The position numbers and the translations under genes are program-made. The notes beneath the pieces are model-generated. The model was not told where the DNA came from. It searched no databases and was given only the letters and a program-made list of their open reading frames with translations. Shown piece after piece: positions 44,329-54,245 of a stretch of 64,000 bases of DNA. This stretch comes from Pseudomonas sp. Q11 (GTDB lineage Bacteria; Pseudomonadota; Gammaproteobacteria; Pseudomonadales; Pseudomonadaceae): positions 93,721 through 157,720 of the forward strand of contig NZ_JAKNQY010000013.1 in assembly GCF_024494355.1 (NCBI RefSeq), in the 5' to 3' direction. Position 1 is the stretch's first letter; each line of letters begins with the position of its first letter.

Positions 44329-45441
44329 GTGCACATAGCGGACATAACCATGTTCTACGCCCCCGCCAGCGGCGGCGTGCGCACTTATCTGGATGCCAAG
44401 CACCGGCGCCTGAGTGATCGGCCCGGAATTCGCCACAGTCTGTTGATCCCCGGCGCGCATCTGAGCGAACACGACGGGATTTATAAGGTTCCGGCCCCCG
44501 CGCTACCTTTCGGCAAGGGCTATCGCTTCCCGCTTCGCCTGGCGCCTTGGCGCAATGTCCTGCGTGATTTACAACCGGATCTGATTGAAGTCGGCGATCC
44601 CTACCTGACCGCATGGGCCGCCCTGGATGCCCGGCGCCAGCTCGATGTACCGGTGATCGGGTTCTATCACTCCGACCTGCCGCTGCTGGTCAGCAACCGC
44701 ATGGGCAACTGGTTCACGCCCAACATCGAAGCCTATGTCAGCAAGTTGTACAGCAATTTCGACCGGGTCCTGGCGCCGAGCCAAGTCATGGCCGACAAAT
44801 TGATCGGGCTGGGGGTCAAGAATGTCTACGTGCAACCTTTGGGCGTGGACCTGCAAACCTTCAACCCCACCGCCCGCGACCCGGAACTGCGAGCTGAGCT
44901 GGGGATCGCCGAAGACACGCACCTACTGATTTTCGCCGGTCGCGGTTCCAGGGAAAAAAACCTGCCGGTGCTGCTCAAATGCATGAAACGCCTGGGTGAA
45001 CGCTATCACCTGCTGTTGGTGGGCTCGTCCATGCCCGCGGTGGTGCCGGATAACGTTACGGTGGTCGATGAATTCTGTCCGGCAGCGCAAGTCGCCCGGC
45101 TCATGGCCAGTGCCGATGCATTGGTGCATGCCGGCGACCAGGAAACCTTCGGTCTGGTGATTCTCGAAGCCATGGCCAGCGGCATCCCCGTGGTGGCGGT
45201 GGCAGCCGGGGCCTTCACCGAAATCGTCCACGAAGACTGTGGCCTGCTGTGCACGCCCAATAATCCACAGGCCATGGCCAACGCCGTACGGCAACTGTTT
45301 GCCGACGGCTGCCAGCGACGCGGTGTGCTGGCACGCCAGCATGTGGAGCGTCACTACGCCTGGGACTCGGTGGTCAACAGCCTGTTGGGGCATTACCACA
45401 GCGTACTGGGTGAACAACTGCCCCTGTTGGCCAATGGTTGA
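44329..45441 (+). CDS. glycosyltransferase family 4 protein
   Basis: A 370-residue retaining glycosyltransferase with two Rossmann halves. The donor-binding E-x7-E motif is ETFGLVILEAMASGIPVV (near 280), and SREKNLPVLLKCMKRL is a typical GT4 segment. It starts MHIADITMFYAPASGG; I take GTG at 44329, nine bases after GGAGGG, although ATG at 44320 is possible. It leads an operon with a DUF2334 deacetylase (10 bp on) and a flippase-like membrane protein. It probably sugar-modifies a lipid or an envelope polysaccharide; donor and acceptor are unknown. Confidence 0.88.
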   Translation: MHIADITMFYAPASGGVRTYLDAKHRRLSDRPGIRHSLLIPGAHLSEHDGIYKVPAPALPFGKGYRFPLRLAPWRNVLRDLQPDLIEVGDPYLTAWAALDARRQLDVPVIGFYHSDLPLLVSNRMGNWFTPNIEAYVSKLYSNFDRVLAPSQVMADKLIGLGVKNVYVQPLGVDLQTFNPTARDPELRAELGIAEDTHLLIFAGRGSREKNLPVLLKCMKRLGERYHLLLVGSSMPAVVPDNVTVVDEFCPAAQVARLMASADALVHAGDQETFGLVILEAMASGIPVVAVAAGAFTEIVHEDCGLLCTPNNPQAMANAVRQLFADGCQRRGVLARQHVERHYAWDSVVNSLLGHYHSVLGEQLPLLANG

Positions 45442-45451
45442 GGTGAAGTCC

Positions 45452-46225
45452 GTGTCGATGAATCACTCGCCCAGCCTGCTATTGGTGCTGCACGACGTGG
45501 CGCCGCAAACCTGGCCCGACTACCAGCCCTTCGTCGAAGCCGTCGATGCCCTCGGCCAGGTGCCAATGACCTGGCTGGTGGTGCCGGACTTTCACCACGC
45601 CAACGCGCTGGAGGATCACCCAGGTTTTCGGCGCCTGCTCGACGGTCGGGTCGAGCGCGGCGATGAACTGGTGCTGCACGGCTATTACCATTGCGACGAC
45701 GGTCCGCCGGCGACTCGTCCCAAGGACTGGTTCATGCGCCGGGTGTACACCCACGAAGGCGAGTTCTACAGCCTGTCCGAGGAGGCCGCCCTCGCCCGCC
45801 TGCGCGCGGGTGTCGAAACTTTCCAGCGTTACCAGTGGCCGCTGGAGGGTTTCGTCGCTCCGGCCTGGCTCATGAGCGAAGGCACGCGCCAGGCACTGCG
45901 CCAGTTGCCACTGAGTTACACCAGCGATCCCCAGCATCTCTTTCGCTTGCCGGACTTCACGCCGATCGACGCCCCGGGACTGGTATGGAGCGCCCGCAGC
46001 GCCTGGCGCCGTGGCCTTTCCAAAGTCATCAATGATCAACGTGAACAGCGCTGGCGCCAGGCACCGGTCATTCGCCTCGGCCTGCATCCCGTCGACATGC
46101 GCCATGGGTTCTCCCGGGATTATTGGTTGCGCACCCTCGAACGCCTGCTCAACGACGGCCGCGTACCGATGACCAAGGTCCAATGGCTGGCGACCCAGGG
46201 CCTGCCGGTCAGCAGCGCCGCATGA
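45452..46225 (+). CDS. DUF2334 polysaccharide-deacetylase-like protein
   Basis: A 257-residue protein of the DUF2334 (NodB-fold) family. A metal-binding set is suggested by LVLHDVAP, ELVLHGYYHCDDG and GLHPVDM. It probably removes an acetyl group from a sugar. The start is GTG at 45452 behind GAGGTGA (ATG at 45458 is an alternative). It overlaps the next gene by 4 bp (ATGA), so the two are coupled. No signal peptide, so deacetylation should happen in the cytoplasm before export. Confidence 0.8.
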   Translation: MSMNHSPSLLLVLHDVAPQTWPDYQPFVEAVDALGQVPMTWLVVPDFHHANALEDHPGFRRLLDGRVERGDELVLHGYYHCDDGPPATRPKDWFMRRVYTHEGEFYSLSEEAALARLRAGVETFQRYQWPLEGFVAPAWLMSEGTRQALRQLPLSYTSDPQHLFRLPDFTPIDAPGLVWSARSAWRRGLSKVINDQREQRWRQAPVIRLGLHPVDMRHGFSRDYWLRTLERLLNDGRVPMTKVQWLATQGLPVSSAA

Positions 46226-47217
46226 AACGGCTGATCTGGCTGAGCGCCGCCTTGCTCATGGCGTTACTGGTGCCGTGGCTGATGGGTGGTGGGGAGATGT
46301 GGTCGCGGGTGCAGCGCTTTCCCTTGTCGCTGCTGCTGACCATGCTCGGCATGATTGTCCTGTGCTGGGGCCTGAATTCCGTACGTCTGCGTTTGCTGCT
46401 GGGTGAACACCGCGGGCGCGTCGGCCGGCTGAAAAGCATTGGCGTAATCATGTCCACCGAGTTCGCCATGTGTGCAACGCCCGGCGGCAGTGGCGGGCCA
46501 CTGACACTGATGGCGTTGCTGGCGCGCAATGGCGTGCGTCCGGCTCATGGCAGCGCGGTGTTTGCCATGGATCAGTTGAGCGATCTGCTGTTCTTCTTCT
46601 GCGCCTTGGTCGGCATCCTGTTTTATGCCTTGTTCCAGAACCTCAGCCAGAGCATCGAATGGATGCTGGCATTGAGTGCCTTCTCGTTGTTTGGCGGACT
46701 GTTCGGCTGCGCGCTGGTGGCCCGCTACCACCGCAAACTGATTCTGCTGGGTGCTCGGTTATTGCGACATTTGCGGGTAAAAACCGCCACTCGCCAACGC
46801 TGGGGACGCAAGATCCTGCACTTTCTGGCGGCATTTACCGACACCCTGAAATTGCCCCGTCAGACCCTGTTTCAGGTCTTCGGCCTGACGTGCCTTCACT
46901 GGGCCCTGCGTTACAGCGTGTTGTATCTGGCGTTGAGAGGACTGGGGGCGGATTTGCAGTGGGCCTGGAGTTTCCTGATCCAGATGCTCTCCTTGAGCGC
47001 GGGGCAGTTCAGCCTGCTGCCGGGCGGCGCCGGGGCGGCAGAGTTGACCTCGGCGGCGCTGCTGGCGCCCATGGTGGGCAAATCCACCGCGGCAGCAGCC
47101 ATTCTGATCTGGCGAGCGGTGACTTATTACTTTTATCTGGTCGCCGGTGGGCCAGTGTTCTTTTTGATGGTCGGGCGACCGTTGATCAAGAAGCTGATCA
47201 AGCTGCGACAGGCGTGA
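46222..47217 (+). CDS. LPG-synthase-like integral membrane protein (YbhN/UPF0104 family)
   Basis: A 331-residue inner-membrane protein with about eight helices, resembling the flippase half of MprF (TEFAMCATPGGSGGPLTLMALL and SLSAGQFSLLPGGAGAAELTSAALL). The cytosolic transferase half of MprF is absent, so it is unlikely to make lysyl-PG itself. In an operon with a glycosyltransferase and a deacetylase, a lipid-sugar flipping role is plausible. The start at 46222 overlaps the deacetylase stop. Confidence 0.88.
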   Translation: MKRLIWLSAALLMALLVPWLMGGGEMWSRVQRFPLSLLLTMLGMIVLCWGLNSVRLRLLLGEHRGRVGRLKSIGVIMSTEFAMCATPGGSGGPLTLMALLARNGVRPAHGSAVFAMDQLSDLLFFFCALVGILFYALFQNLSQSIEWMLALSAFSLFGGLFGCALVARYHRKLILLGARLLRHLRVKTATRQRWGRKILHFLAAFTDTLKLPRQTLFQVFGLTCLHWALRYSVLYLALRGLGADLQWAWSFLIQMLSLSAGQFSLLPGGAGAAELTSAALLAPMVGKSTAAAAILIWRAVTYYFYLVAGGPVFFLMVGRPLIKKLIKLRQA

Positions 47218-47224
47218 CTTCCAT

Positions 47225-47416
47225 TTAGACATCACCGCTTTCAGGCTTCGTAGGCGCTTGTTCGTCCTCGGGGTGCGTTTGTTTCCACAGTTGCGCCGCG
47301 TCGGGAAAGTCCGTGCCATCTTCTGGACTCAACGCTTCAGGATCGTAACGGCTCAGGCAGCCCTCGCCCAAGGTGGCCGGGGCTCGGGAGGTAGCTTTTT
47401 CCAACGGATCGGTCAT
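47225..47416 (-). CDS. conserved small hypothetical protein
   Basis: A 63-residue acidic protein (MTDPLEKATSRAPATLGEGC). It has no motif I recognise. It lies between the membrane protein and the purU terminator. The start at 47416 follows the frame with a weak site. The composition (charged and proline-rich, no hydrophobic core) suggests a disordered or small soluble protein. Confidence 0.6.
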   Translation of the reverse strand: MTDPLEKATSRAPATLGEGCLSRYDPEALSPEDGTDFPDAAQLWKQTHPEDEQAPTKPESGDV

Positions 47417-47429
47417 GGCGAACCTCATG

Positions 47430-47465
47430 AAAAAAGGGCCTGGTGATCATTCCCCCAGGCCCTTT
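47430..47465 (-). terminator. terminator of purU
   Basis: Minus strand: agggcctgg / ccaggccct, then a run of six T. It lies 10 bp past the purU stop and in front of the small gene at 47416. Confidence 0.85.
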
Positions 47466-47474
47466 GCAGTGTAG

Positions 47475-48323
<849 letters not shown>

Positions 48324-48627
48324 TAGGGGAACTCCAGAACTTCACAAAGGCGGCCATTCTAGCCATTGCGCGGCAAAACTGCAGTATCGATGACAGGCCG
48401 CGCACATTTGTGTACCCCGCCAGCAATGGGGGCGGACCTTTGGCAACACGCTATATTTGTGAGCCGATGTGAAGACTGTGTTTCAGTATTTAACTGCAAC
48501 GCCGTTTTTGTGAGGCCGCACTAATTAATTAAATAAAACACCGGTTAAATGTTTACTTGATGAAACTGTCTGATTACTATTGCCTCACTGTCTCCTTGTC
48601 ACCCGCGTCCTACATAAGGTAGTCCTC
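48324..48627. promoter_or_regulatory. 304-bp AT-rich divergent region between purU and mvaT
   Basis: It carries AT-rich tracts (taattaattaaataaaac near 48520-48537), of the kind MvaT itself binds, so autoregulation is plausible. No other gene was recognised. Confidence 0.5.
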
Positions 48628-49005
48628 ATGTCCTTGATCAATGAATACCGCAGCACCGAAGAAGCAATCAAAGAACTGCAAGAACGTCTGAAAGCCCTGT
48701 CCGCAGACGACAAGCTGCAGAAAGAACTGGAATTCGAAGGCAAACTGCGCACGCTGATGGGTGAATACCAAAAATCGCTGCGTGACATCATTGCCATGCT
48801 GGATCCAGAAGCCAAATCGGGCAAAGCAACCCGTGGCGCGGTAAAAACTACCGGCACCAAACGCGCTCGTAAAGTTAAGCAATACAAGAACCCGCACAAC
48901 GGCGAAGTCATCGAAACCAAAGGTGGCAACCACAAGACTCTGAAAGAGTGGAAAGCCAAGTGGGGCGGTGACGTGGTTGAAGGCTGGGCTACCCTGCTGG
49001 GCTAA
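48628..49005 (+). CDS. mvaT: H-NS-family xenogeneic silencer MvaT
   Basis: A 125-residue protein: an N-terminal coiled coil for oligomerisation (SLINEYRSTEEAIKELQERL) and a C-terminal DNA-binding domain (RGAVKTTGTKRARK, GEVIETKGGNHKTLKEWKAK). It silences AT-rich foreign DNA in Pseudomonas and would be expected to act on the AT-rich LysR region here. The start is the ATG at 48628; the longer frame to 48580 is discarded. A terminator follows at 49045-49067. Confidence 0.96.
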   Translation: MSLINEYRSTEEAIKELQERLKALSADDKLQKELEFEGKLRTLMGEYQKSLRDIIAMLDPEAKSGKATRGAVKTTGTKRARKVKQYKNPHNGEVIETKGGNHKTLKEWKAKWGGDVVEGWATLLG

Positions 49006-49044
49006 GCCTCGCCGGTTCGCGCCGCTTTAAGCGAACAAGAACAA

Positions 49045-49067
49045 CGCCAGCGATTGCTGGCGTTTTT
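49045..49067 (+). terminator. terminator of mvaT
   Basis: Stem cgccagc / gctggcg with a 4-base loop followed by five T, 40 bp after the stop. Confidence 0.88.
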
Positions 49068-49102
49068 CATGCCTGTCATTTACCCATTTCAATCATCACC
49101 AC

Positions 49103-50530
49103 TCAAAGGCTTAAACGTTTACGCAATTGCTGGCTGTAGCCCTGCCACTCTACGAGAACCTCACGCTGCAATGGCGTAGAAACGGCCATCCATTCCCCCA
49201 TCGCCTCATCAAAACTTTGCAAGGTATTAGGCGCGCCCCATTCCGGGGAGGACAAACGTTGCTGACAGAAAAGTCTCCAGTGTTCCTGCTCTTCGGCGGT
49301 CAACGTGTCCGGGAAGTTGCGCGCGCGATATCGGAACAATAATTGCGGCAAACGCTCATCATCAAAAGGCCAGCGCTCTTGCGCCAATTGAGCAGGATCA
49401 GCCATGCGCACTTGTTCACACAATCGACGATCGCGGTCGCCGATGAAGCCCGCGTATAACTGCTGCTCGGGATCCTCACTGGCCGTGAAATCCTCGCCAC
49501 CATAAATAGCCTCAAGTTTGTCCTGCCAAACTTGCTGTGCGTCAGTTAGCCGCAGCGCACGCGCCTTGTAAACGTCCATGTCCAGTTGCAGCCGCTGCTG
49601 GTCCTCGGCACGCAGCACCGACAGCGGCGCGACCACCGGGCACTTGTTGATATGAATGAGCTTGAGAGGCACCGGCAACTCACCTTCGAGCAGTTCTTCA
49701 CGGCGGGTATACAACCGCTGACGCAGGGTTTCGGCATCGTGGTCGAACAGGCCTTGGGGGTCCATGTGCAGGTCGCAGACAATCAGGGCATTGCGATTTT
49801 TCGGGTGCCAGGCCAATGGCAAAACAACACCGATATAGTTCCGCGCAGCCGAGAAACGCCCGGAAATATGCACCAACGGCTGCAACAGGCGGAGCTGATC
49901 CATGACTTTCTGTTTGCTGCGTAACTGGAACAGCCAGTCGTAGAGCCTGGGTTGTTTCTGGCGGATCAGTCGGGCCAGGGCGATCGTCGCGCGCACGTCC
50001 GATAACGCATCGTGTGCCTGGCCGTGGTCGATACCATTGGCGGCGGTCAGGCGCTCGAGCTTGAGCGTGACGCGGCCCTCCTCTTGCGGCCAGACAATGC
50101 CTTCGGGGCGCAGCGCATACGCGGCGCGCACCAGGTCGATCAGATCCCAGCGGCTGTTGCCACCCTGCCATTCCCGCGCGTACGGATCGAAAAAATTCCG
50201 GTAGAGGCTGTAGCGGGTCATTTCATCGTCGAAGCGCAGGGTGTTGTAACCGGCGCCACAGGTGCCAGGCGCGGCCAGTTGCGTGTGGACACGGGTCATG
50301 AAATCGGCTTCGCCCAAGCCTTTTTCGGCCAGGCATGCCGGCGTGATACCGGTAATCGCACAAGCCGCCGGATGGGGCAGGATGTCATCGCTGGGCCGGC
50401 AATACAGATTCACCGGCTCATCGATTTCATTGAGTTCGAAATCGGTACGGATCCCCGCCACCTGCAAGGGTCGGTCGCAACGCGGGTTGATGCCGGTGGT
50501 TTCGTAGTCGTACCAGAAGATGGAAGTCAC
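49103..50530 (-). CDS. sbcB: exodeoxyribonuclease I
   Basis: A 475-residue 3'-5' single-strand DNA exonuclease of the DEDDh class. The first acidic motif is in FWYDYETTG, and the later HGQAHDALSDVRATIALARL holds the histidine/aspartate. It works in recombination and mismatch repair. The start is GTG at 50530 with AGGAAC upstream. Length matches E. coli ExoI. Confidence 0.95.
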   Translation of the reverse strand: MTSIFWYDYETTGINPRCDRPLQVAGIRTDFELNEIDEPVNLYCRPSDDILPHPAACAITGITPACLAEKGLGEADFMTRVHTQLAAPGTCGAGYNTLRFDDEMTRYSLYRNFFDPYAREWQGGNSRWDLIDLVRAAYALRPEGIVWPQEEGRVTLKLERLTAANGIDHGQAHDALSDVRATIALARLIRQKQPRLYDWLFQLRSKQKVMDQLRLLQPLVHISGRFSAARNYIGVVLPLAWHPKNRNALIVCDLHMDPQGLFDHDAETLRQRLYTRREELLEGELPVPLKLIHINKCPVVAPLSVLRAEDQQRLQLDMDVYKARALRLTDAQQVWQDKLEAIYGGEDFTASEDPEQQLYAGFIGDRDRRLCEQVRMADPAQLAQERWPFDDERLPQLLFRYRARNFPDTLTAEEQEHWRLFCQQRLSSPEWGAPNTLQSFDEAMGEWMAVSTPLQREVLVEWQGYSQQLRKRLSL

Positions 50531-50657
50531 GGGTTGTTCCTGGGTTGAAGACTGGCGAAGTCTAGGCCTTCGAGCCCACCCACGGCCAGCGCTGCATACT
50601 TTTTGAAATCCAAATGGGAGCTAAGACAGACACCAGATCCGTGAACACTGAACCCCT

Positions 50658-50882
50658 CCTGTGGGAGCGAGCCTGCTCGCGATAGCGGTATGCCTGAAAC
50701 GGTGATGTTGGATGTGCCGCCGTCATCGCGGGCAAGCCTTGCTCCCACAGTTTTCCGAGTCGTTCGCAGATCCACATCCACCACAAATCCACTGTGGGAG
50801 CGAGCCTGCTCGCGATAGCGGTCTGCCTGAAACGGCGATGTTGGATGTGCCGCCGTCATCGCGAGCAGGCTCGCTCCCACAG
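50658..50882. repeat. tandem duplication of a REP pair (two BIMEs)
   Basis: Two near-identical units of about 90 bp (50660-50750 and 50792-50882), each with an inverted REP pair around the same spacer (tgcctgaaacggtgatgttg, next copy with c for t). The spacing between the units is about 40 bp. This explains most of the 493-bp gap between sbcB and the RDD gene. Confidence 0.92.
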
Positions 50883-51023
50883 TGGTTCTACTTTGTGTTC
50901 GGGGCCTGAATCCTGTTGCAAGCCATGAAATGACATACATAGTTATGTCGTTTGCTCGCACGAAGACTGCTAGCATCGGGGCCGAGATTGAACGTTCGAA
51001 CCGGCCCATCACTCAGGTTGCCC

Positions 51024-51749
51024 ATGCTCGAGAGACCAGCACAGCAAAGGAACGCGACGCTGCCCCCGGCACTGGATACGCGGTATCAGGTTGAAACGCC
51101 CGAAGGCATCGACCTGCCACTGCGCCCGGCGGGGTTGATGTCTCGTGCGCTGGCCTTTGCCATCGACCTGGGCATACGCGGGCTGGTCCTGGGGCTGATG
51201 TTCATCATCCTGGCGTTTTTTGGTGAACTGGGCATTGGCCTGGGCTCCATCCTGCTGTTCGTCGTCAGTTGGTGGTACATGGTGCTGTTCGAGGTGCTGA
51301 ACCAGGGACGCTCCCCCGGCAAACAGATCATGGGGTTACGAGTGGTGCAGGACGACGGCAGGCCCATCGGCTGGTCCGCCTCATTGATCCGCAACCTGCT
51401 GCGTTTTGTCGACATGCTGCCCTTCGGCTACACGTTCGGGGCAATCAGTTGCCTGCAACATCCTGCCTTCAAACGCCTGGGAGACCTGGCAGCCGGCACC
51501 CTGGTGGTGTATCGCGAGCAACCGGTCAAACGTCCCGCGCTGCCCCCGGCGCAGCCGATACGGCCACCTTTTGCCCTGAGCCTGAACGAGCAACGCGCCG
51601 TGCTGGGTTTCGCTGAACGCCAGGCTGAACTGTCCGAAGCGCGGGTCAACGAACTGGCGACCATCCTGGCCGCGCCACTGAACGTCCAGGCCCCCAAAGC
51701 CGTGGCCGAACTCAATGGCATCGCCCGTGGCCTGCTGGGGCCAACATGA
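51024..51749 (+). CDS. RDD family membrane protein
   Basis: A 241-residue protein of the RDD family with about three membrane helices (about 32-140; signature RPAGLMSRALAFAIDLGIRG with an Arg-Asp pair) and a charged cytosolic C-terminus. It is the first gene of a module that continues SpoIIM, DUF4129, DUF4350, MoxR and DUF58. The start is the ATG at 51024. Function unknown; RDD proteins may be transporters. Confidence 0.85.
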   Translation: MLERPAQQRNATLPPALDTRYQVETPEGIDLPLRPAGLMSRALAFAIDLGIRGLVLGLMFIILAFFGELGIGLGSILLFVVSWWYMVLFEVLNQGRSPGKQIMGLRVVQDDGRPIGWSASLIRNLLRFVDMLPFGYTFGAISCLQHPAFKRLGDLAAGTLVVYREQPVKRPALPPAQPIRPPFALSLNEQRAVLGFAERQAELSEARVNELATILAAPLNVQAPKAVAELNGIARGLLGPT

Positions 51750-52720
51750 AACAAAGCCTGTTCGAAAGCCGCCACCAAGGGGAATGGGACCGCCTGTCCC
51801 GGCAACTCGATCAACTGGAGCGCAGCCGCAACGTGCCCCAAAGCGGCGACTTTCCTGCCGCCTACCGCAGGCTTTGTCATCATCTGGCGCTGGCCCAGGC
51901 ACGCGGTTACAGCAGCCTGCTGGTCGACACACTGCAACAGTTGGCGCTGCGCGGCCACCAGCAACTCTATCGGGACCGCAGCCGGCCATCGACCAGCCTT
52001 TCGGCGTTTATCCTGGCCGGTTTCCCCCGACTCGTGCGGGAACAATGGCGTTTCGTACTGGCCGCCGGGGTGATGTTCATGGGCAGCCTGATCGGTATCG
52101 GGCTGCTGGTCTATCTGTTTCCGGAACTGGTCTACAGCCTGTTGAGCGCCGAAGAAGTCAGCCAGATACGCGGCATGTACGACCCGGCCGCCGGGCACCT
52201 GGGGCGTTCGATCGAGCGGGCCTCCAGCGAGGACTGGGTCATGTTCGGCTACTACATCATGCACAACACCGGCATCGCCTTTCAGACCTTCGCCAGTGGC
52301 TTGATGTTTGGCCTGGGCAGCGCGTTCTTCCTGTTTTTCAACGGCCTGACCATTGGTGCGGTGGCCGGGCACCTGAGCCAGATCGGTTCGGGTGGGACAT
52401 TCTGGTCGTTCGTGATTGGCCATGGCGCCTTCGAACTCACCGCCATCACGTTGGCCGGTGCCGCCGGCCTGCAACTGGGCTGGGCGTTGATCGCGCCGGG
52501 GCGCCTCACTCGAGGCGAGGCCTTGCGGATCGCCGCCGGCAAAAGCGTGTTGATGGTCGGCGGCGTGATGCTGTTGCTGCTGATTGCCGCGTTCATCGAA
52601 GCGTACTGGTCCTCCAGCGCCGTGACAGCCGCCACCAAATACACGGTCGGCGCCTTGTTGTGGCTTTTGGTGATCAGTTACCTGGCGTTTGCCGGACGGG
52701 CCCGCCATGCGCCTGAGTGA
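51746..52720 (+). CDS. stage II sporulation protein M family membrane protein
   Basis: A 324-residue protein with a soluble N-terminus and about six membrane helices in the C-terminal part (SpoIIM fold: MFGYYIMHNTGIAFQTFASG and HGAFELTAITLAGAAG). SpoIIM of Bacillus is part of the engulfment hydrolase complex; here there is no sporulation, so the role is unknown. It overlaps the RDD stop by 4 bp (ATGA). Confidence 0.88.
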   Translation: MKQSLFESRHQGEWDRLSRQLDQLERSRNVPQSGDFPAAYRRLCHHLALAQARGYSSLLVDTLQQLALRGHQQLYRDRSRPSTSLSAFILAGFPRLVREQWRFVLAAGVMFMGSLIGIGLLVYLFPELVYSLLSAEEVSQIRGMYDPAAGHLGRSIERASSEDWVMFGYYIMHNTGIAFQTFASGLMFGLGSAFFLFFNGLTIGAVAGHLSQIGSGGTFWSFVIGHGAFELTAITLAGAAGLQLGWALIAPGRLTRGEALRIAAGKSVLMVGGVMLLLLIAAFIEAYWSSSAVTAATKYTVGALLWLLVISYLAFAGRARHAPE

Positions 52721-54245
52721 TGCCACCGTGGTCATCCGCCCGCGCACCACCTGGGAAGCCATGGACCTGGGCGTGCTGATGAGCCAGCAGCATCGACGTT
52801 TGCTCATGACCAGTTGGGCCGTTGTCACCTTGCCGCTGTTTGCCCTGTTGTCCCTGCTGCTGTGGGATTCGCCATCCCTGGCGATGTTCCTGTTCTGGTG
52901 GTTGAAACCGGCCTTTGACCGTTTGCCCCTGTACATCCTCTCCAAGGCGCTGTTTGGCGAAACACCAACGTTGAAACAGGCCGTGCGCCAGTGGCCTACG
53001 CTGCTCAAACCCCAGTTGCTGGCGAGCCTGACCTGGCGACGGCTGAGCCTGAGCCGCAGCTTCCTGATGCCCGTGGTGCAACTCGAAGGACTCGACGGCG
53101 AGGCGCGCGAACAGCGCTTGCGGGTGCTGCTGCAACGCAACCGTGGTGCAGCGCAATGGCTGACCGTGATCGGTGTCCACCTGGAAATCGCCTTGTGGTT
53201 CGGCCTCATGGCCTTGTTCTACCTGCTCGTGCCGCAGCAGGTAGAACTGCAATGGAACTGGCAGACGCTGATCGCCGTCGCCGAGCACGACTGGTTGTGG
53301 CTCGAGCACCTGATCAACCTGTTGTATCCCCTGCTGCTGATCGTCTGGGAGCCGGTGTATGTCGCCTGCGGCTTCAGCCTCTACCTGAACCGGCGCACCC
53401 TACTCGAGGCCTGGGACATCGAACTGGTATTCCGGCGCCTGCGCCAACGTCTGAGCAGCACGGTCCCCGCGCTGATGTTGCTGGCACTGCTGCTGTTGCC
53501 GCTGGCACCGCCGGCCTGGGCCGCCGAAGACAGCACCGCCCCCGACAGCCCGCGGCTGCTCAACCAACCTCTTACCAGCGAGGCCTCCAGGGACAGCATC
53601 AAGGCGATCCTCCAGGCCCCGCCGTTCAAGAACCCGGAAACGCTTACCCGCTATCGCCTGGGTGAAGAAACCGCCGAAACGCCCGAGACCGACGAAGCGC
53701 CGGGCTGGCTCAAGGCATGGTTCAAATGGATGAGCGGCCAACGCTTCGACATCGCCGCCGCGCTGATCCAGATCGTACTGTGGGCCTGCCTGGTGGCGGC
53801 GATTGCCTGGCTGGCCTGGCGCTACCGGGAAAGGCTCAGGGCCTTGGTGAATCTGCGACCGACAAAACGCCCACCCGTGGCACGACCGGTGCCGGCGCAG
53901 ATGTTCGGCCTGGATATCCGCGAAGAGAGCTTGCCGGACGACGTGGCCACCAGCGTTGAACAACTATGGGCCGCGGACCCTCGCCAGGCGCTGGGGCTGC
54001 TGTATCGGGCCTTGCTCAGCCGCTTGCATCATGACTTTGCGATGCCCTTGAAACCGGCCGACACCGAAGGCCAGGTGCTGCAACGCATCGAACAGCTGGA
54101 GCATGAACGCCTGCTGACGTTCAGCCAACACCTGACCCAGCACTGGCAAAACATTGCGTACGGCCATCGCCCGCCGCCGCCCCATCTGCAACAGCAACTG
54201 TGCGACGACTGGCGCGGATTGTTCGGGCCGCAGGTGTCTCGATGA
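52707..54245 (+). CDS. DUF4129 domain membrane protein
   Basis: A 512-residue protein with several membrane helices, and a C-terminal DUF4129 stretch (PRQALGLLYRALLSRLHHDFAMPL). The start at 52707 overlaps the SpoIIM stop by 14 bp. DUF4129 is common in MoxR-linked clusters and often next to DUF58. Confidence 0.82.
   Translation: MRLSDATVVIRPRTTWEAMDLGVLMSQQHRRLLMTSWAVVTLPLFALLSLLLWDSPSLAMFLFWWLKPAFDRLPLYILSKALFGETPTLKQAVRQWPTLLKPQLLASLTWRRLSLSRSFLMPVVQLEGLDGEAREQRLRVLLQRNRGAAQWLTVIGVHLEIALWFGLMALFYLLVPQQVELQWNWQTLIAVAEHDWLWLEHLINLLYPLLLIVWEPVYVACGFSLYLNRRTLLEAWDIELVFRRLRQRLSSTVPALMLLALLLLPLAPPAWAAEDSTAPDSPRLLNQPLTSEASRDSIKAILQAPPFKNPETLTRYRLGEETAETPETDEAPGWLKAWFKWMSGQRFDIAAALIQIVLWACLVAAIAWLAWRYRERLRALVNLRPTKRPPVARPVPAQMFGLDIREESLPDDVATSVEQLWAADPRQALGLLYRALLSRLHHDFAMPLKPADTEGQVLQRIEQLEHERLLTFSQHLTQHWQNIAYGHRPPPPHLQQQLCDDWRGLFGPQVSR

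Noticed and set aside
50658..50882. Possible CRISPR-like array
   Set aside because: The repeats are inverted REP pairs with identical spacers, not regular direct repeats with unique spacers, and no cas genes are present.
51428..53209. A 593-codon minus frame over the SpoIIM and DUF4129 genes
   Set aside because: Antisense shadow; the plus-strand genes overlap in operon fashion and have membrane profiles.
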